From NCBI GenBank assembly GCA_002720855.1, contig PBIN01000014.1, positions 519,619-583,618 on the forward strand: a DNA stretch of 64,000 nt. Reading direction: 5' to 3'. A program made the translations under genes and the position numbers. The stretch is from Rhodospirillaceae bacterium (GTDB lineage: Bacteria > Pseudomonadota > Alphaproteobacteria > MPNO01 > UBA2964). This document shows, one piece after another, positions 45,775 through 54,776 of this stretch. Positions within the stretch are counted from its first letter, which is position 1. Every line of letters starts with the position of its first letter. The notes beneath the pieces were generated by a model. It saw nothing but the letters and a program-made list of their open reading frames with translations, had not been told where the DNA came from and ran no database searches.

Positions 45775-46719
45775 TTATTTATCTATTTGTGTGCGAAGGT
45801 CAGCAACATAATCAGCAAATGCGTCTTCCATTGAGAACTCGGGTTCCCAATCAAGCATTTCTTTCGCGCGTGTGATATCGAGGGGTGCCGCCCTGTTTGT
45901 CGGCGGTGTTCCTGGGACAATTTCGACTCTGAGATCGGGCAACTGATCTTTAATGACTGAAACCAGGTCATCAAACGAAGTGGTAAATGGATAGGCTATA
46001 TTAAAGGCGTTCTCAGCGGGCTGGTCGACGGTTGCACAAATATCGATGGCACGACCACAATCCTTGGCATAGAGGTAAACAAAGTCCATCGTTTGCTCTT
46101 CGGGTATTTTAGCCGGTTCACCGGTTATTCCGGCCATAACCAGGTCCTGTACTTTCTGGCCGCCGCCCGATCCACCCCAGAAATGACCGACGCCAAAGAC
46201 ATTACCAAGCCTTAACATGAAAATATCGAACCCTGCTTCAAGCGCATAAGCCTCCATAATCATTTCCTGCGCTACTTTGGAGTTGCTATAGGCTGTGCCC
46301 GCTCCCATAAGGTCGTCCTCAGGAACGGGCCCCGCGCCCATTTTGCGCCAGTCATAAACACCAAATGTGCTGATATGCACGACACGCTTAATGCCGGTCA
46401 GCCTGGCGGCATCCGCGACGGCCTGTGTCCCACCGACGTTGAGATCGTACCCAAAATGAATGGGATCATTTACTTTCTTGCCGATTACAGAAGCCGTATT
46501 GAGTATTGTGTCAACACCATGAGCATTGATCGTTGAAATGAGGCCGGGGAGGCTTCGAACATCTTCATTCAAATAGGTAAAATCCGCATTTCCCATTTTG
46601 GCGCGAATAAAATCTTCACGCGGAATTGGGTCGACAAAGACGACTTTTTCGCCACGTCGTACGGCGGACTGAGCATAAGAAGTGCCGACCAATCCGGCGC
46701 CGGTTATTAGTGTCGTCAT
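45775..46719 (-). CDS. NAD-dependent epimerase/dehydratase family protein
   Basis: A 314-residue extended SDR. N-terminal TGAGLVGTSYA is the nucleotide-binding loop, and AYSNSKVAQEM holds the YxxxK catalytic pair. It has the two-domain layout of sugar-nucleotide epimerases. The substrate is not clear; UDP-sugar and steroid types are both possible. A DMT transporter gene ends 46768, 48 bp upstream on the same strand. Confidence 0.85.
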   Translation of the reverse strand: MTTLITGAGLVGTSYAQSAVRRGEKVVFVDPIPREDFIRAKMGNADFTYLNEDVRSLPGLISTINAHGVDTILNTASVIGKKVNDPIHFGYDLNVGGTQAVADAARLTGIKRVVHISTFGVYDWRKMGAGPVPEDDLMGAGTAYSNSKVAQEMIMEAYALEAGFDIFMLRLGNVFGVGHFWGGSGGGQKVQDLVMAGITGEPAKIPEEQTMDFVYLYAKDCGRAIDICATVDQPAENAFNIAYPFTTSFDDLVSVIKDQLPDLRVEIVPGTPPTNRAAPLDITRAKEMLDWEPEFSMEDAFADYVADLRTQIDK

Positions 46720-46767
46720 TTTCGCCTCCCAATAATTATTTGCCTTGTGCTATCATCAATAGCCTTT

Positions 46768-47709
46768 TCAGCTTTCTTTCGCTATGGGCTTTTTGGTGTT
46801 TTCCGCTCGCAGAAGATAGATACTGCTGCCAATAATGACTGCTGCCCCACCATAGCTCCACCAGCCGGGCGTTTCGGAAAACCAGATGATGCCCAGAACA
46901 AATGCATACACAATCCGCATGTAATCGAATGGCATAACAAAGCTTGTTTCGCCGAGCCCGACGCCGTGTGTAAAGAGGCCCTGTCCGACGATGCCCAGTG
47001 TGCCTGTTAGCACAAGTAAGAAAACCTCAGTCCACGTTGGCGTTTGCCAGACGATCATCGCCGGAATAAAAGCGAGAAGCGTCGTAAAGAGCGCGAAGTA
47101 AAACATTATGGTAACCGTATGTTCTGTACGGCTGAGCAGTTTAACCGTTAGAACAACGCCGGTTCCAAAAAGTGTTCCGCACAAAGCCACTAGGTACCAG
47201 GGGTCAAATCCACCCCCAAAAGGTTTGGTTATCAGAAGGATTCCACTAAAACCAATAATTGTGACAATCCCACGCTTAAATCCGATTACCTCATTCAGAA
47301 ACAGGGCGGCGACAACGATCATTATCATCGGGCGAGAAAACTGAATCGTTACGGTGTCGGCCAGAGAGATATGGATGAGGGCATAGAAGAAACATAAGTT
47401 TCCCATAAACCCCACCAACCCGCGCGTACCGTGCAGCTGAATTTTTGATGTTTTGACAATCGGGAGCCCCATTCGCCACACCAGCGGCGCAATGACAATG
47501 AGACCTGCGAGAAACCTCGCAAACAGTACCTGGAATGCAGGCAATGATTGACCAAGGTGCTTTACGAGGGAGGCCATAACGATCAGGAGAAATGCACCGA
47601 CTACGACGAAACAGGCACCGCGAATGTTGGGTGGGATTCGTTCCCATTTGTCCTGTATAGATGAGAGCAAAGGAATTCGGTTTTGTCTGCGCTTCTCGGA
47701 CGGTGACAT
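46768..47709 (-). CDS. DMT/EamA-family transporter
   Basis: A ~313-residue protein with about ten transmembrane helices in two EamA repeats (GAFLLIVMASLVKHLG... and YFALFTTLLAFIPA...). The start at 47709 was taken because the upstream in-frame TTG at 47757 adds 16 non-conserved residues. It could export amino acids or drug-like metabolites; the substrate is unknown. A similar gene with the same fold is at 57053-57967. Confidence 0.85.
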   Translation of the reverse strand: MSPSEKRRQNRIPLLSSIQDKWERIPPNIRGACFVVVGAFLLIVMASLVKHLGQSLPAFQVLFARFLAGLIVIAPLVWRMGLPIVKTSKIQLHGTRGLVGFMGNLCFFYALIHISLADTVTIQFSRPMIMIVVAALFLNEVIGFKRGIVTIIGFSGILLITKPFGGGFDPWYLVALCGTLFGTGVVLTVKLLSRTEHTVTIMFYFALFTTLLAFIPAMIVWQTPTWTEVFLLVLTGTLGIVGQGLFTHGVGLGETSFVMPFDYMRIVYAFVLGIIWFSETPGWWSYGGAAVIIGSSIYLLRAENTKKPIAKES

Positions 47710-47895
47710 CGCCCGCAATGTGTGCGCCAGAAATCTGCTTGTCAAACCCACTGCCAAATGTTGCGCCGAACTTCTTCCGCGCCTACCGTGACAGACTGCG
47801 GCGGCAATAAGGCTAAAGAATTAGAAATCGTTGCCACTAACGATCGCTGGCAAAGACGGCGTGATTTAACAACAGGTTAGAGATTGGATTGAAAC

Positions 47896-48693
47896 ATGAC
47901 ACCAAATGCAAAAATGGAAGGTAAAGTGGCTCTGGTTACGGGTGGCGGTGGCGCAATTGGCGGTGCGTCGGCGCGATTGTTGGCGAGCGAAGGAGCGAAA
48001 ATACTTGTTGCCGACGAACGCGGTGAAATGGCTAAAAAAGTAGCGCAGGAAATACGGGAAGCGGGAGGTAACGCGGAGTCCATTGCTGTCGATGTTGCAG
48101 ACGCATCGCAGTGCAAATCGGCCACTGACGCCGCTGTAACGGCTTTTGGTGAGCTGCATGTCCTGGTAAACGTCGCCGCTGCTGTTACACCTGATGCTCC
48201 GGTCGACGAATTGCCACTGGAGGAGTGGGATCGTGCGTTCGCTGTAAATCTTACGGGTCCATTTTTGATGTCGAAATTTGCGGTTCCCGAAATCCGTAAA
48301 GCGGGCGGTGGCGCCATTGTGAATATGGCATCTCAGCTGGGAACAATCGGTGTACCCAACCGATCGGCTTATTGTACGACGAAGGCTGCACTCATTCATT
48401 TTACGACGATTTTGGCGGCGGAAGTGGCAGACGATAACATTCGTGTAAACTCGGTTTCACCCGGTGTGATCGAAACACCTAGAACAAGGCGTCGGTTTGA
48501 CACTGCAGAGGAATTTCATGAGTCGCGCGGCAAACTTCATATGTTGGGCCGCGTTGGTCAACCGGAAGAAATTGCCAATGCCGTTCTATTTTTGTCTGCG
48601 GAAGATTCATCGTTTGTGACCGCGACGAATCTTTTGGTAGATGGCGGTTATATCTACTTGAAGCGACAGCCCGGAGAAAACGGCAAGGTCTAG
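47896..48693 (+). CDS. SDR-family oxidoreductase
   Basis: A 265-residue classical short-chain dehydrogenase. The TGGGGAIGGASARLL cofactor motif, the Ser of the MASQLGTIG segment and the YCTTKAAL (YxxxK) pair are visible. The aldo/keto reductase remnant starts the base after its stop. It is divergent from the transporter, 186 bp apart. The substrate is unknown. Confidence 0.9.
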   Translation: MTPNAKMEGKVALVTGGGGAIGGASARLLASEGAKILVADERGEMAKKVAQEIREAGGNAESIAVDVADASQCKSATDAAVTAFGELHVLVNVAAAVTPDAPVDELPLEEWDRAFAVNLTGPFLMSKFAVPEIRKAGGGAIVNMASQLGTIGVPNRSAYCTTKAALIHFTTILAAEVADDNIRVNSVSPGVIETPRTRRRFDTAEEFHESRGKLHMLGRVGQPEEIANAVLFLSAEDSSFVTATNLLVDGGYIYLKRQPGENGKV

Positions 48694-49525
48694 ATGCTCA
48701 AGCGCAAAATTCCTTCGACCGGTGAGGAGCTTCCTGTTGTCGGTTTGGGGACCTGGAGGTCATTCGATATCGGCACCGGCCAAGAGGAACGATCCACGCA
48801 AACTAAAGTTCTCAACATGTTTTTTGCCGCAGGTGGATCGGTAATTGATTCATCGCCCATGTATGGCGCTGCAGAACGCGTTGTTGGCGATCTTTTGGTG
48901 GATGCAGGTCATCGTGCAAATGCATTCATAGCGACCAAGGTCTGGACGGAGGGCGCGCAACACGGTATCGACCAAATGCGGCGCTCGATGGAATTATTGC
49001 GGGTTTCAGTTATCGATCTTATGCAAATCCATAATTTGGTCGATTGGGAAACACATCTTTCGACGCTGCAGGGTTGGAAAGAACAGGGCCTTGTTCGTTA
49101 TATAGGTTATAGGTGTCACGCACTACACCACCCGGGCGTTTGACCAGTTAGCGAACATTATAAAATCGCAAACGATAGACTTTGTGCAGTTGCCATTTTC
49201 TATTTCCGTCCGCAATGCCGAAGATCATTTGCTATCTCTCGCAGCCGATCAAGGTGTCGGTGTTATTGTAAACCGTCCCTTTGACGGAGGTCAGTTAATC
49301 GAAAGGATGTATGGGTCGAGAATTCCTGCATGGGCGGAAGAAATCGGTTATTCCAGTTGGGCAGCGTTATTACTCAACTACATTATCGGCAATCCGGCAG
49401 TAACGTGCGTCATTCCTTCTACGGGTTCGACAACCCATATTCAGGAAATTTTAGAGGCCGGAAAATTGGAGTTACTGGATAAAGTAGCGCGACGGCGATT
49501 GGAAAACTTCGTTTCAGAAATCTAG
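48694..49525 (+). pseudogene. Aldo/keto reductase, frameshifted by a 7-bp tandem duplication
   Basis: Frame 1 codes 137 intact residues and then runs into unrelated residues and a stop at 49143; the rest of the protein (from VTHYTTRAF on) continues in another frame to 49525. The catalytic tetrad D52, Y57, K82 and H113 is in the first part. At 49101-49114 the heptamer TATAGGT occurs twice; removing one copy restores one open frame of 274 residues reading RYIGVTHYTTRAF. The gene is therefore probably inactive in this sequence, or the duplication is an assembly error. It follows an SDR gene directly. Confidence 0.88.
49101..49114 (+). repeat. 7-bp tandem duplication TATAGGT x2 causing the frameshift
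   Basis: TATAGGT at 49101-49107 is repeated exactly at 49108-49114. It interrupts the aldo/keto reductase frame. Deleting one copy gives one continuous reading frame. Confidence 0.95.
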
Positions 49526-49578
49526 AATTAGATGCGTTTGGAAGCAGCGCCGGAATTTTTATTTCCGAAGGCTAGAGA

Positions 49579-50409
49579 TTAATTGGCGCGGTAACGCATA
49601 AATCTGAAACCGACGAGACCGAGCGCAAGCAATGCTATCGACGCGGGTTCGGGAATTTCGCGAAGACCGATCTCATTGACCAGCACTTGTATACTATTTT
49701 GCGTTCCAACGCTGGGGACAGTACATGAAGACCCAAATTCCCGATCCAACAGACGCGCCGCATTCGGCAAATCGATGGCCCCGGTCGCCATAATCGGGTT
49801 AAGTCCGGTTGGCGTTACTGATCCAGCAACTGCGCAATGTTGAAGATTGACAGTGTGCGCAATTTCATGCGCCAGGGTCCCGTTTATCACATGCGTGATT
49901 TCGCTAAGGTCGCCCGGAGTTCCCAGCCCATTAAATACGTCGGTAAATATATTGTCTGTATACACTGCACCGAGAACGGCTCCGGCCCCAAAGGCCGAGA
50001 CACCATCAGTAAACGCTTCTCCGAGAGGTTCAGATATATTGTTGGCTTCCCCAACAACTATATAATAATACTCGCTGTCGCCACCGGCTGTTGCTCCGAG
50101 ATCACCAAACGCTCCTTGGACAAAATCAACATCGAGCTGCATTCCAACCGGTATAGACGGCGATACGATATTGTGAAAATCGTTCTTCAGCTCCGTCATG
50201 ATTGACGAGATAACAGTGTTGCGTTGTCCCGCCGTTAAACCATATGGCGTCACGTCGAAGGCAGACATCGGCGTCGTGTTAAAGGAGAATTGCGCTACGG
50301 GATCGAAATCAATGACAAACGTCAACGCGTTCGCACGCTTCGTAGGGCTGACTGCGATTACAATAAAAAGTAACGCACTCGCCAACGCGGAGAGAGCAAA
50401 CCGATACAT
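49579..50409 (-). CDS. PEP-CTERM-anchored zinc metalloprotease, NF038122-like
   Basis: A 276-residue exported protein. After a signal peptide (about 1-28) comes a zinc site HEIAHTVNLQH at residues 181-191, a metzincin-like HExxHxxNxxH. The C terminus has a PEP-CTERM sorting signal: IPEPASIALLALGLVGFRFMRYR (PEP at 253-255, hydrophobic helix, basic end). Such proteins are processed by exosortase and sent to the cell surface, often in exopolysaccharide-producing bacteria. No exosortase gene is in the window. Confidence 0.85.
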   Translation of the reverse strand: MYRFALSALASALLFIVIAVSPTKRANALTFVIDFDPVAQFSFNTTPMSAFDVTPYGLTAGQRNTVISSIMTELKNDFHNIVSPSIPVGMQLDVDFVQGAFGDLGATAGGDSEYYYIVVGEANNISEPLGEAFTDGVSAFGAGAVLGAVYTDNIFTDVFNGLGTPGDLSEITHVINGTLAHEIAHTVNLQHCAVAGSVTPTGLNPIMATGAIDLPNAARLLDREFGSSCTVPSVGTQNSIQVLVNEIGLREIPEPASIALLALGLVGFRFMRYRAN

Positions 50410-50597
50410 ACTAAAGTGCCTCTAACCCTGTACCGATCAGATCTACTCCCCCAGCCAATCTGATCATAATTCGTAAAAAATTAAACTTACTCTAGAAGTA
50501 CATTCGACGATATTGGTACTTTATGGAAGCAAATTCTGCGCTCTGAACCTAATTTTTATCGTTATATTACAATAGTTAAGCATTTTTTTTATCCTAT

Positions 50598-50846
50598 TTG
50601 AGTTTTAGCATATTTTTCTTCGTCTTTTTAAAATTCATAGTTGAAATTCTTGTCACTTTAATTCGAAAATTGTTGATTGGCATAGTCAGGGGTGGGCTTC
50701 TCTCCGTACTGGCCATATATCTTGTTGTCAGATTTCCTCCGGCTGCTGATAATAGTTTACGGAAGTTTGTGGAGGATTATCCACCTTCAATAAATTTGGA
50801 AGGCACCCTTGACAGAAGTAACGCGTGCAAACGGACATCGGCTTGA
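50598..50846 (+). CDS. Possible short membrane protein overlapping the next gene
   Basis: An 82-residue frame with a TTG start and a ~45-residue hydrophobic N terminus (SIFFFVFLKFIVEILVTLIRKLL...), then a polar tail. It overlaps the start of the pseudo-protease gene by 38 bp in another frame. No clear ribosome-binding site precedes it. It could encode a membrane anchor, or be chance in A/T-rich sequence. Confidence 0.3.
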   Translation: MSFSIFFFVFLKFIVEILVTLIRKLLIGIVRGGLLSVLAIYLVVRFPPAADNSLRKFVEDYPPSINLEGTLDRSNACKRTSA

Positions 50847-51831
50847 TGGTATTTTGCCACTCGGCGAGCCGCCTATGCCAGGTCCTCAACCAACTAACGA
50901 TGATGTTTCATTTGATTTAGAGGCAGGTTTATCCGCTGTTCGGTCACTAAGATCGAAAATTCCTGCGGATGCCCATAGTGCGCGAAACCTCGGAACCGAA
51001 CGGGAGGGCAACGCAGTCTTAATCGATTCGGATGGAACGCTGGTCACGATCGGCTATCTGATTACGGAAGCGACTGATGTGATGATTGGCGGGCCTGATG
51101 GAGAAGAAGTCCCAGCCCAGGTCGTTGGGTACGATCATAGAACCGGATTTGGGCTGGTAAGGACTGTCGACACACTCGATTTACCACCTTTGAAAGTTGC
51201 CAATGATGTCGGTGGCGTTTTTCGCGATGACAAAGTTATTGTCGCTGGCGCTGGCGGCGTTTCATCTGCAATTTTGGGGCAAGTCGTTGATCGGCGAGAA
51301 TTCGCAGGCTCTTGGGAGTATTTACTGGAATCGGCGATATTTACAACGCCACTTCATCCGCGTTGGAGCGGCGGTGCCCTGATTGATCCACGATCTGGAT
51401 TGTTGTTGGGAATCGGGTCGCTCTTTGTTCAGGATCCGAGCGGAGAAAGTGCCGAAAGTCAGGGTAATATGTTTGTGCCTGTCGATCTGTTGCCGCCGAT
51501 TTTTGAAGAGCTGGTAACAACAGGGCGGGCGCAAACGCAGGCAAAACCATGGCTTGGAATGCAGACGACCGAAGCTCTAGGACATTTAGTGGTTTCGGGC
51601 GTTCATGAGGGGGGACCTGCTGACAACGCGGATATTCAGGTCGGTGACATTGTAGAAGAAATCGAATCGTCGCCGGTGGAAAGTTTGCCAGACATGTACC
51701 GAAAAATTTGGGCTGTGGGTGGAGCGGGTTCAGACATTAGTGTCAGTGTTGTCCGCGGATCGAGGCAGATCGACGTCGTGATTCGATCAGGCGACCGTCA
51801 TGATTATCTTATCGTACCGCGTCGCCACTGA
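50809..51831 (+). CDS. S1C (DegP/HtrA-like) protease homologue lacking two catalytic residues, with PDZ domain
   Basis: A 340-residue protein. Residues 60-235 form a trypsin-like DegP-type domain and about 240-335 a PDZ domain. At the catalytic positions GYxxTxAH is replaced by GYLITEAT (T89 for His), DxxTD by DHRTG (G113 for Asp), and only the Ser region WSGGAL (S187) remains. It is therefore probably a binding protein. There is no signal peptide in this frame. A GGAAGG site lies 5 bases before the TTG start. Confidence 0.8.
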   Translation: MTEVTRANGHRLDGILPLGEPPMPGPQPTNDDVSFDLEAGLSAVRSLRSKIPADAHSARNLGTEREGNAVLIDSDGTLVTIGYLITEATDVMIGGPDGEEVPAQVVGYDHRTGFGLVRTVDTLDLPPLKVANDVGGVFRDDKVIVAGAGGVSSAILGQVVDRREFAGSWEYLLESAIFTTPLHPRWSGGALIDPRSGLLLGIGSLFVQDPSGESAESQGNMFVPVDLLPPIFEELVTTGRAQTQAKPWLGMQTTEALGHLVVSGVHEGGPADNADIQVGDIVEEIESSPVESLPDMYRKIWAVGGAGSDISVSVVRGSRQIDVVIRSGDRHDYLIVPRRH

Positions 51832-51899
51832 CTGCATTCAGAGACAAAAAACTAAGAGAGTTTTGGCGAGTTCTTTGGTTTGGTTTTTCGACCCAGATC

Positions 51900-52121
51900 T
51901 TATCGGTCTGAATTCAATCGTGCTATTCGTGCATCGGCAACGGCAATTGCGACGCGAACATTTTCATCTTCCTGCGGCAATGATGAAAGGCCCTGACGAT
52001 AAGCACGCCATTCATCCAATGAGCCGGAAATCAAATCCGGTTCACCTTCAATCTCCAGGCGTTGTCGTTCGCTTGAAGCTGATGTGCTTGAAGATTTTCC
52101 GTTTTCCGAAGCAGTATACAT
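51900..52121 (-). CDS. Small acidic hypothetical protein
   Basis: A 73-residue protein. Its composition is soluble and acidic (SLDEWRAYRQGLSSLPQEDENVRVAIAVADARIA) and its codon use is that of a real gene. The fragment LDEWRAYRQGL resembles phage tail-associated chaperone-type proteins, but this is too short to conclude anything. It lies directly after the PEP-CTERM-like gene on the same strand. A TTG at 52133 would extend it by 4 residues. No strong ribosome-binding site is seen. Confidence 0.45.
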   Translation of the reverse strand: MYTASENGKSSSTSASSERQRLEIEGEPDLISGSLDEWRAYRQGLSSLPQEDENVRVAIAVADARIARLNSDR

Positions 52122-52126
52122 GGACG

Positions 52127-52948
52127 TTAACAAGACCGCTGCTGGCTGCCGCGGCGGCGGGTCAGACCCAATCCAATGAGTGCTAAACTCAGAATCAAAT
52201 AGCTAGAAGGTTCAGACACTTCAGCTCGCCCCCTTGCATCGACGAACAGTCCGACACTGGTTTCACCACCCGCCAGAACGAGGACGTCGACAGAGAGGAT
52301 CGCGGTATCGGTGAATGTCTCAAATGAACCGCTTACGCCATCGGCCGTCGCAAGTTCGTCAACATGAAAAATGTCGGATCCGACTTGGTCGTCCAGGCTA
52401 TCAAAAATAAGCGTATCAACAATAATGCTTGCGAAGGCATACGCAATTTCTGGAAAAGCAGTTGTCGAAGCCGTCACAGTGTAGGCCCAATCAATACCGA
52501 GAGTGACTGTTACGTCTTCAGTTCCATCATTGATGAACAAAATTTCGCCGTTTGTAACCTGATCAGTAACGGAAAACCCGCCAGATCCTCCAGGGCTTGA
52601 GCTTGCGCTACCACTTGCCGTCGCGATGTTTGTTACGCTTTCGCCTGCGACCATATCAAGCGGGTCAACTGCGGTAACCGTTGTTGTTTCGGTAATCGTT
52701 GCTGTTCCTGTTCCGCCGGAACTGGTGCCACTTTCACTGGGGCTTGGATCGGAAGAGCCTTCGATAAACAAATCACCAGGTTGTGGAACTGGAGTCGATG
52801 CTATTGAAAAGCTGGTAATCGAAACGGTCGCAGAACTGCTTGCGCTATATGTCGCTATGGCGTATGCGGCACCGGAAAACGCAATGGATACACCGACGGT
52901 GGCGATAACAATCGCAACCATTTTTCGCATGTAATTCCAGAGCTTCAT
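52127..52948 (-). CDS. Exported protein with PEP-CTERM-like sorting signal
   Basis: A 273-residue protein. It has a signal peptide (about 8-30), a low-complexity Ser/Thr/Gly-rich body (repeat-like SSDPSPSESGTSSGGTGT and ASGSASSSPGGSGG) and a C-terminal VSEPSSYLILSLALIGLGLTRRR, a variant (SEP instead of PEP) of the PEP-CTERM signal. It may be surface-exposed with beta-rich repeats. Together with the metalloprotease 1.7 kb away it points to an exosortase-based sorting system in this organism. Confidence 0.75.
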   Translation of the reverse strand: MKLWNYMRKMVAIVIATVGVSIAFSGAAYAIATYSASSSATVSITSFSIASTPVPQPGDLFIEGSSDPSPSESGTSSGGTGTATITETTTVTAVDPLDMVAGESVTNIATASGSASSSPGGSGGFSVTDQVTNGEILFINDGTEDVTVTLGIDWAYTVTASTTAFPEIAYAFASIIVDTLIFDSLDDQVGSDIFHVDELATADGVSGSFETFTDTAILSVDVLVLAGGETSVGLFVDARGRAEVSEPSSYLILSLALIGLGLTRRRGSQQRSC

Positions 52949-53133
52949 TAAACCAGTTACCAGCTATCTATCCAAACGACCGAAATCAAACCATTTTGAC
53001 GCACTATCCCAATAGGAAATATGCAAGAAATGTGCCATCTGAGCTAGGTCATTAGATTCCAGCAGTTTAGCGGCCAAACAACATGGATTAGAATGGAAGG
53101 TGTAAAATACACCGACAGTCTTAGTAAGGTGCC

Positions 53134-54297
53134 CTATAAAGCTGGCACTGTTTCGCGGCTTTTGCTGGCAGTTCGCCATTCCCGTAGGACATCCGGATCG
53201 GCTTCTTTGGTGGCGTGACGTTTGGCAATTTTGCCAAATTCTTCAGCGGGTGCGAGTCGCGACAAGGCCCAGACAGCCATTGCTCGGACGAGGGGAGACT
53301 CGTCCTCTAATTTGGCCTTTGCGTGTGGGATAAATTCTTCTGACCTGCTATTGCCAATGGCGACCAAAACATTTCTCAAGAATCGATTTCGCCCAAGCCT
53401 TTTTACAGGTGATCCAGAGAACACGGAGCGGAATGCCGCATTGTCGAGTTGCACAAGATCATCAAGACGTGGCCAGCGCAACTCGAGCCTGGCATCAAGT
53501 TCCGGTTCGTTTGTTTTCACGGCGAACTTGTTCCACGGGCAAACCGCCAGACAGTCATCACAGCCATAAATTCTATTGCCGATGGCTTCCCTGAATTCGC
53601 CGGGAATATGACCCTTATGCTCAATAGTCAGATATGAAATGCAGCGCCGGGCATCCAGCTGATACGGCGCTAAAAAAGCGTCTGTCGGGCACGCAGAAAT
53701 ACATTGCGAACAATTGCCACATTTGTTGTTTTCTTCTTCGTTGGTCTCGAGACGTAATGTCGTATAAATCTCTCCCAGGAATAGCCACGACCCATTCGTT
53801 TTTGAAACGAGATTGGTATGCTTCCCTTGCCATCCAAGTCCTGCTTTTGCGGCAAGCGGCTTTTCCATCACCGGCGCGGTATCGACAAAAAGTTTTACAT
53901 CGCCCTCAAAATTGTCCGCGATGTACCGAGCCAAAATTCTCAGCTTTTTCTTAGAGACGTCGTGATAATCGCGACCCCGGGCATACACCGAAATTGCGCC
54001 TCGTTCCGGTTTTTCATGAATTTCGAGAGGATCTTCATCCGGCCCGTAATTGAGCCCTACGACGATGACTGTTTTCGCCTCAGGCCATAAATCGGTCGGC
54101 TGGGATCGTTGCTTCATCCGATCAGACAACCATCCCATATCGCCGTGATAACCATTGGAAACAAATTCGGAAAGCCGATTGCGTGCATCAGATCCCAATT
54201 CGGCGGGTGCGAAGCCAACCACATCGAAGCCAACCGCTAATGCGCGATCTCGGATCGCCTCTGTCGGATCAATGGAATCGGGAGGGATTGAAGTCAT
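53134..54297 (-). CDS. queG: Epoxyqueuosine reductase
   Basis: A 387-residue iron-sulfur enzyme that reduces epoxyqueuosine to queuosine in tRNA. Two 4Fe-4S motifs are visible ([12 protein letters not shown] and [10 protein letters not shown]), and a C-terminal HEAT-like helical segment ends the protein. The ATG at 54297 was chosen because it gives the usual start MTSIPPDS and overlaps queF by 4 bp (ATGA); the longer frame to 54405 lies inside queF. It ends the queA-tgt-queF-queG operon. Confidence 0.95.
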   Translation of the reverse strand: MTSIPPDSIDPTEAIRDRALAVGFDVVGFAPAELGSDARNRLSEFVSNGYHGDMGWLSDRMKQRSQPTDLWPEAKTVIVVGLNYGPDEDPLEIHEKPERGAISVYARGRDYHDVSKKKLRILARYIADNFEGDVKLFVDTAPVMEKPLAAKAGLGWQGKHTNLVSKTNGSWLFLGEIYTTLRLETNEEENNKCGNCSQCISACPTDAFLAPYQLDARRCISYLTIEHKGHIPGEFREAIGNRIYGCDDCLAVCPWNKFAVKTNEPELDARLELRWPRLDDLVQLDNAAFRSVFSGSPVKRLGRNRFLRNVLVAIGNSRSEEFIPHAKAKLEDESPLVRAMAVWALSRLAPAEEFGKIAKRHATKEADPDVLREWRTASKSRETVPAL

Positions 54298-54758
54298 CCG
54301 CGGCCACGATAGTTGCTGACGCCTTGGTCGGGAATCCATAGATCTGCCGGTGGCGGGCCGCTTTGGTAAAAAACGTCGATGGGCATTCCGCCCCTCGGAT
54401 ACCAATAGCCACCGATACGGAGCCAGTGTGGGTTTAACAGTTGCTCCAGCTTCTTGGCGATTCCTACTGTGCAGTCTTCATGGAAGGCTCCGTGATTTCG
54501 GAAAGACCCGAGATAGAGTTTTAGTGACTTGCTCTCGACGATCCAGGAGTCCGGCGCATAATCGATTACCAAATGAGCAAAATCCGGTTGACCTGTAACC
54601 GGACACAGGCTCGTGAATTCTGGACAGGTGAAGCGCGCGAGATAAAGTTGTCCCGTTTGCGGATTACGCACGCGTTCCAGCGTCGCGTCCTCCGGCGATG
54701 CAGGCAACGGGGTGTGGGCACCCAGTTGGGTCAAGTCATGTTCACTGTCTGTAGTCAT
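54294..54758 (-). CDS. queF: NADPH-dependent 7-cyano-7-deazaguanine reductase (preQ1 synthase)
   Basis: A 154-residue short QueF, which reduces the nitrile of preQ0 to preQ1. [23 protein letters not shown] contains the nucleophilic Cys, and [11 protein letters not shown] is the conserved active-site region. It lies 18 bp after tgt and overlaps queG by 4 bp. Confidence 0.95.
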   Translation of the reverse strand: MTTDSEHDLTQLGAHTPLPASPEDATLERVRNPQTGQLYLARFTCPEFTSLCPVTGQPDFAHLVIDYAPDSWIVESKSLKLYLGSFRNHGAFHEDCTVGIAKKLEQLLNPHWLRIGGYWYPRGGMPIDVFYQSGPPPADLWIPDQGVSNYRGRG

Positions 54759-54776
54759 TGACCAGCTCCAAAATTG

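Noticed and set aside
49551-49567. Hairpin CGGAA-TTTTTATT-TTCCG-like between the aldo/keto reductase and the PEP-CTERM protease
   Set aside because: Short 5-bp stem without a T run on either side; not enough for a terminator call.
51800-52186. 128-codon plus-strand frame after the pseudo-protease
   Set aside because: It has no recognisable domain, crosses the minus-strand small gene and PEP-CTERM-like gene, and its composition is poor.
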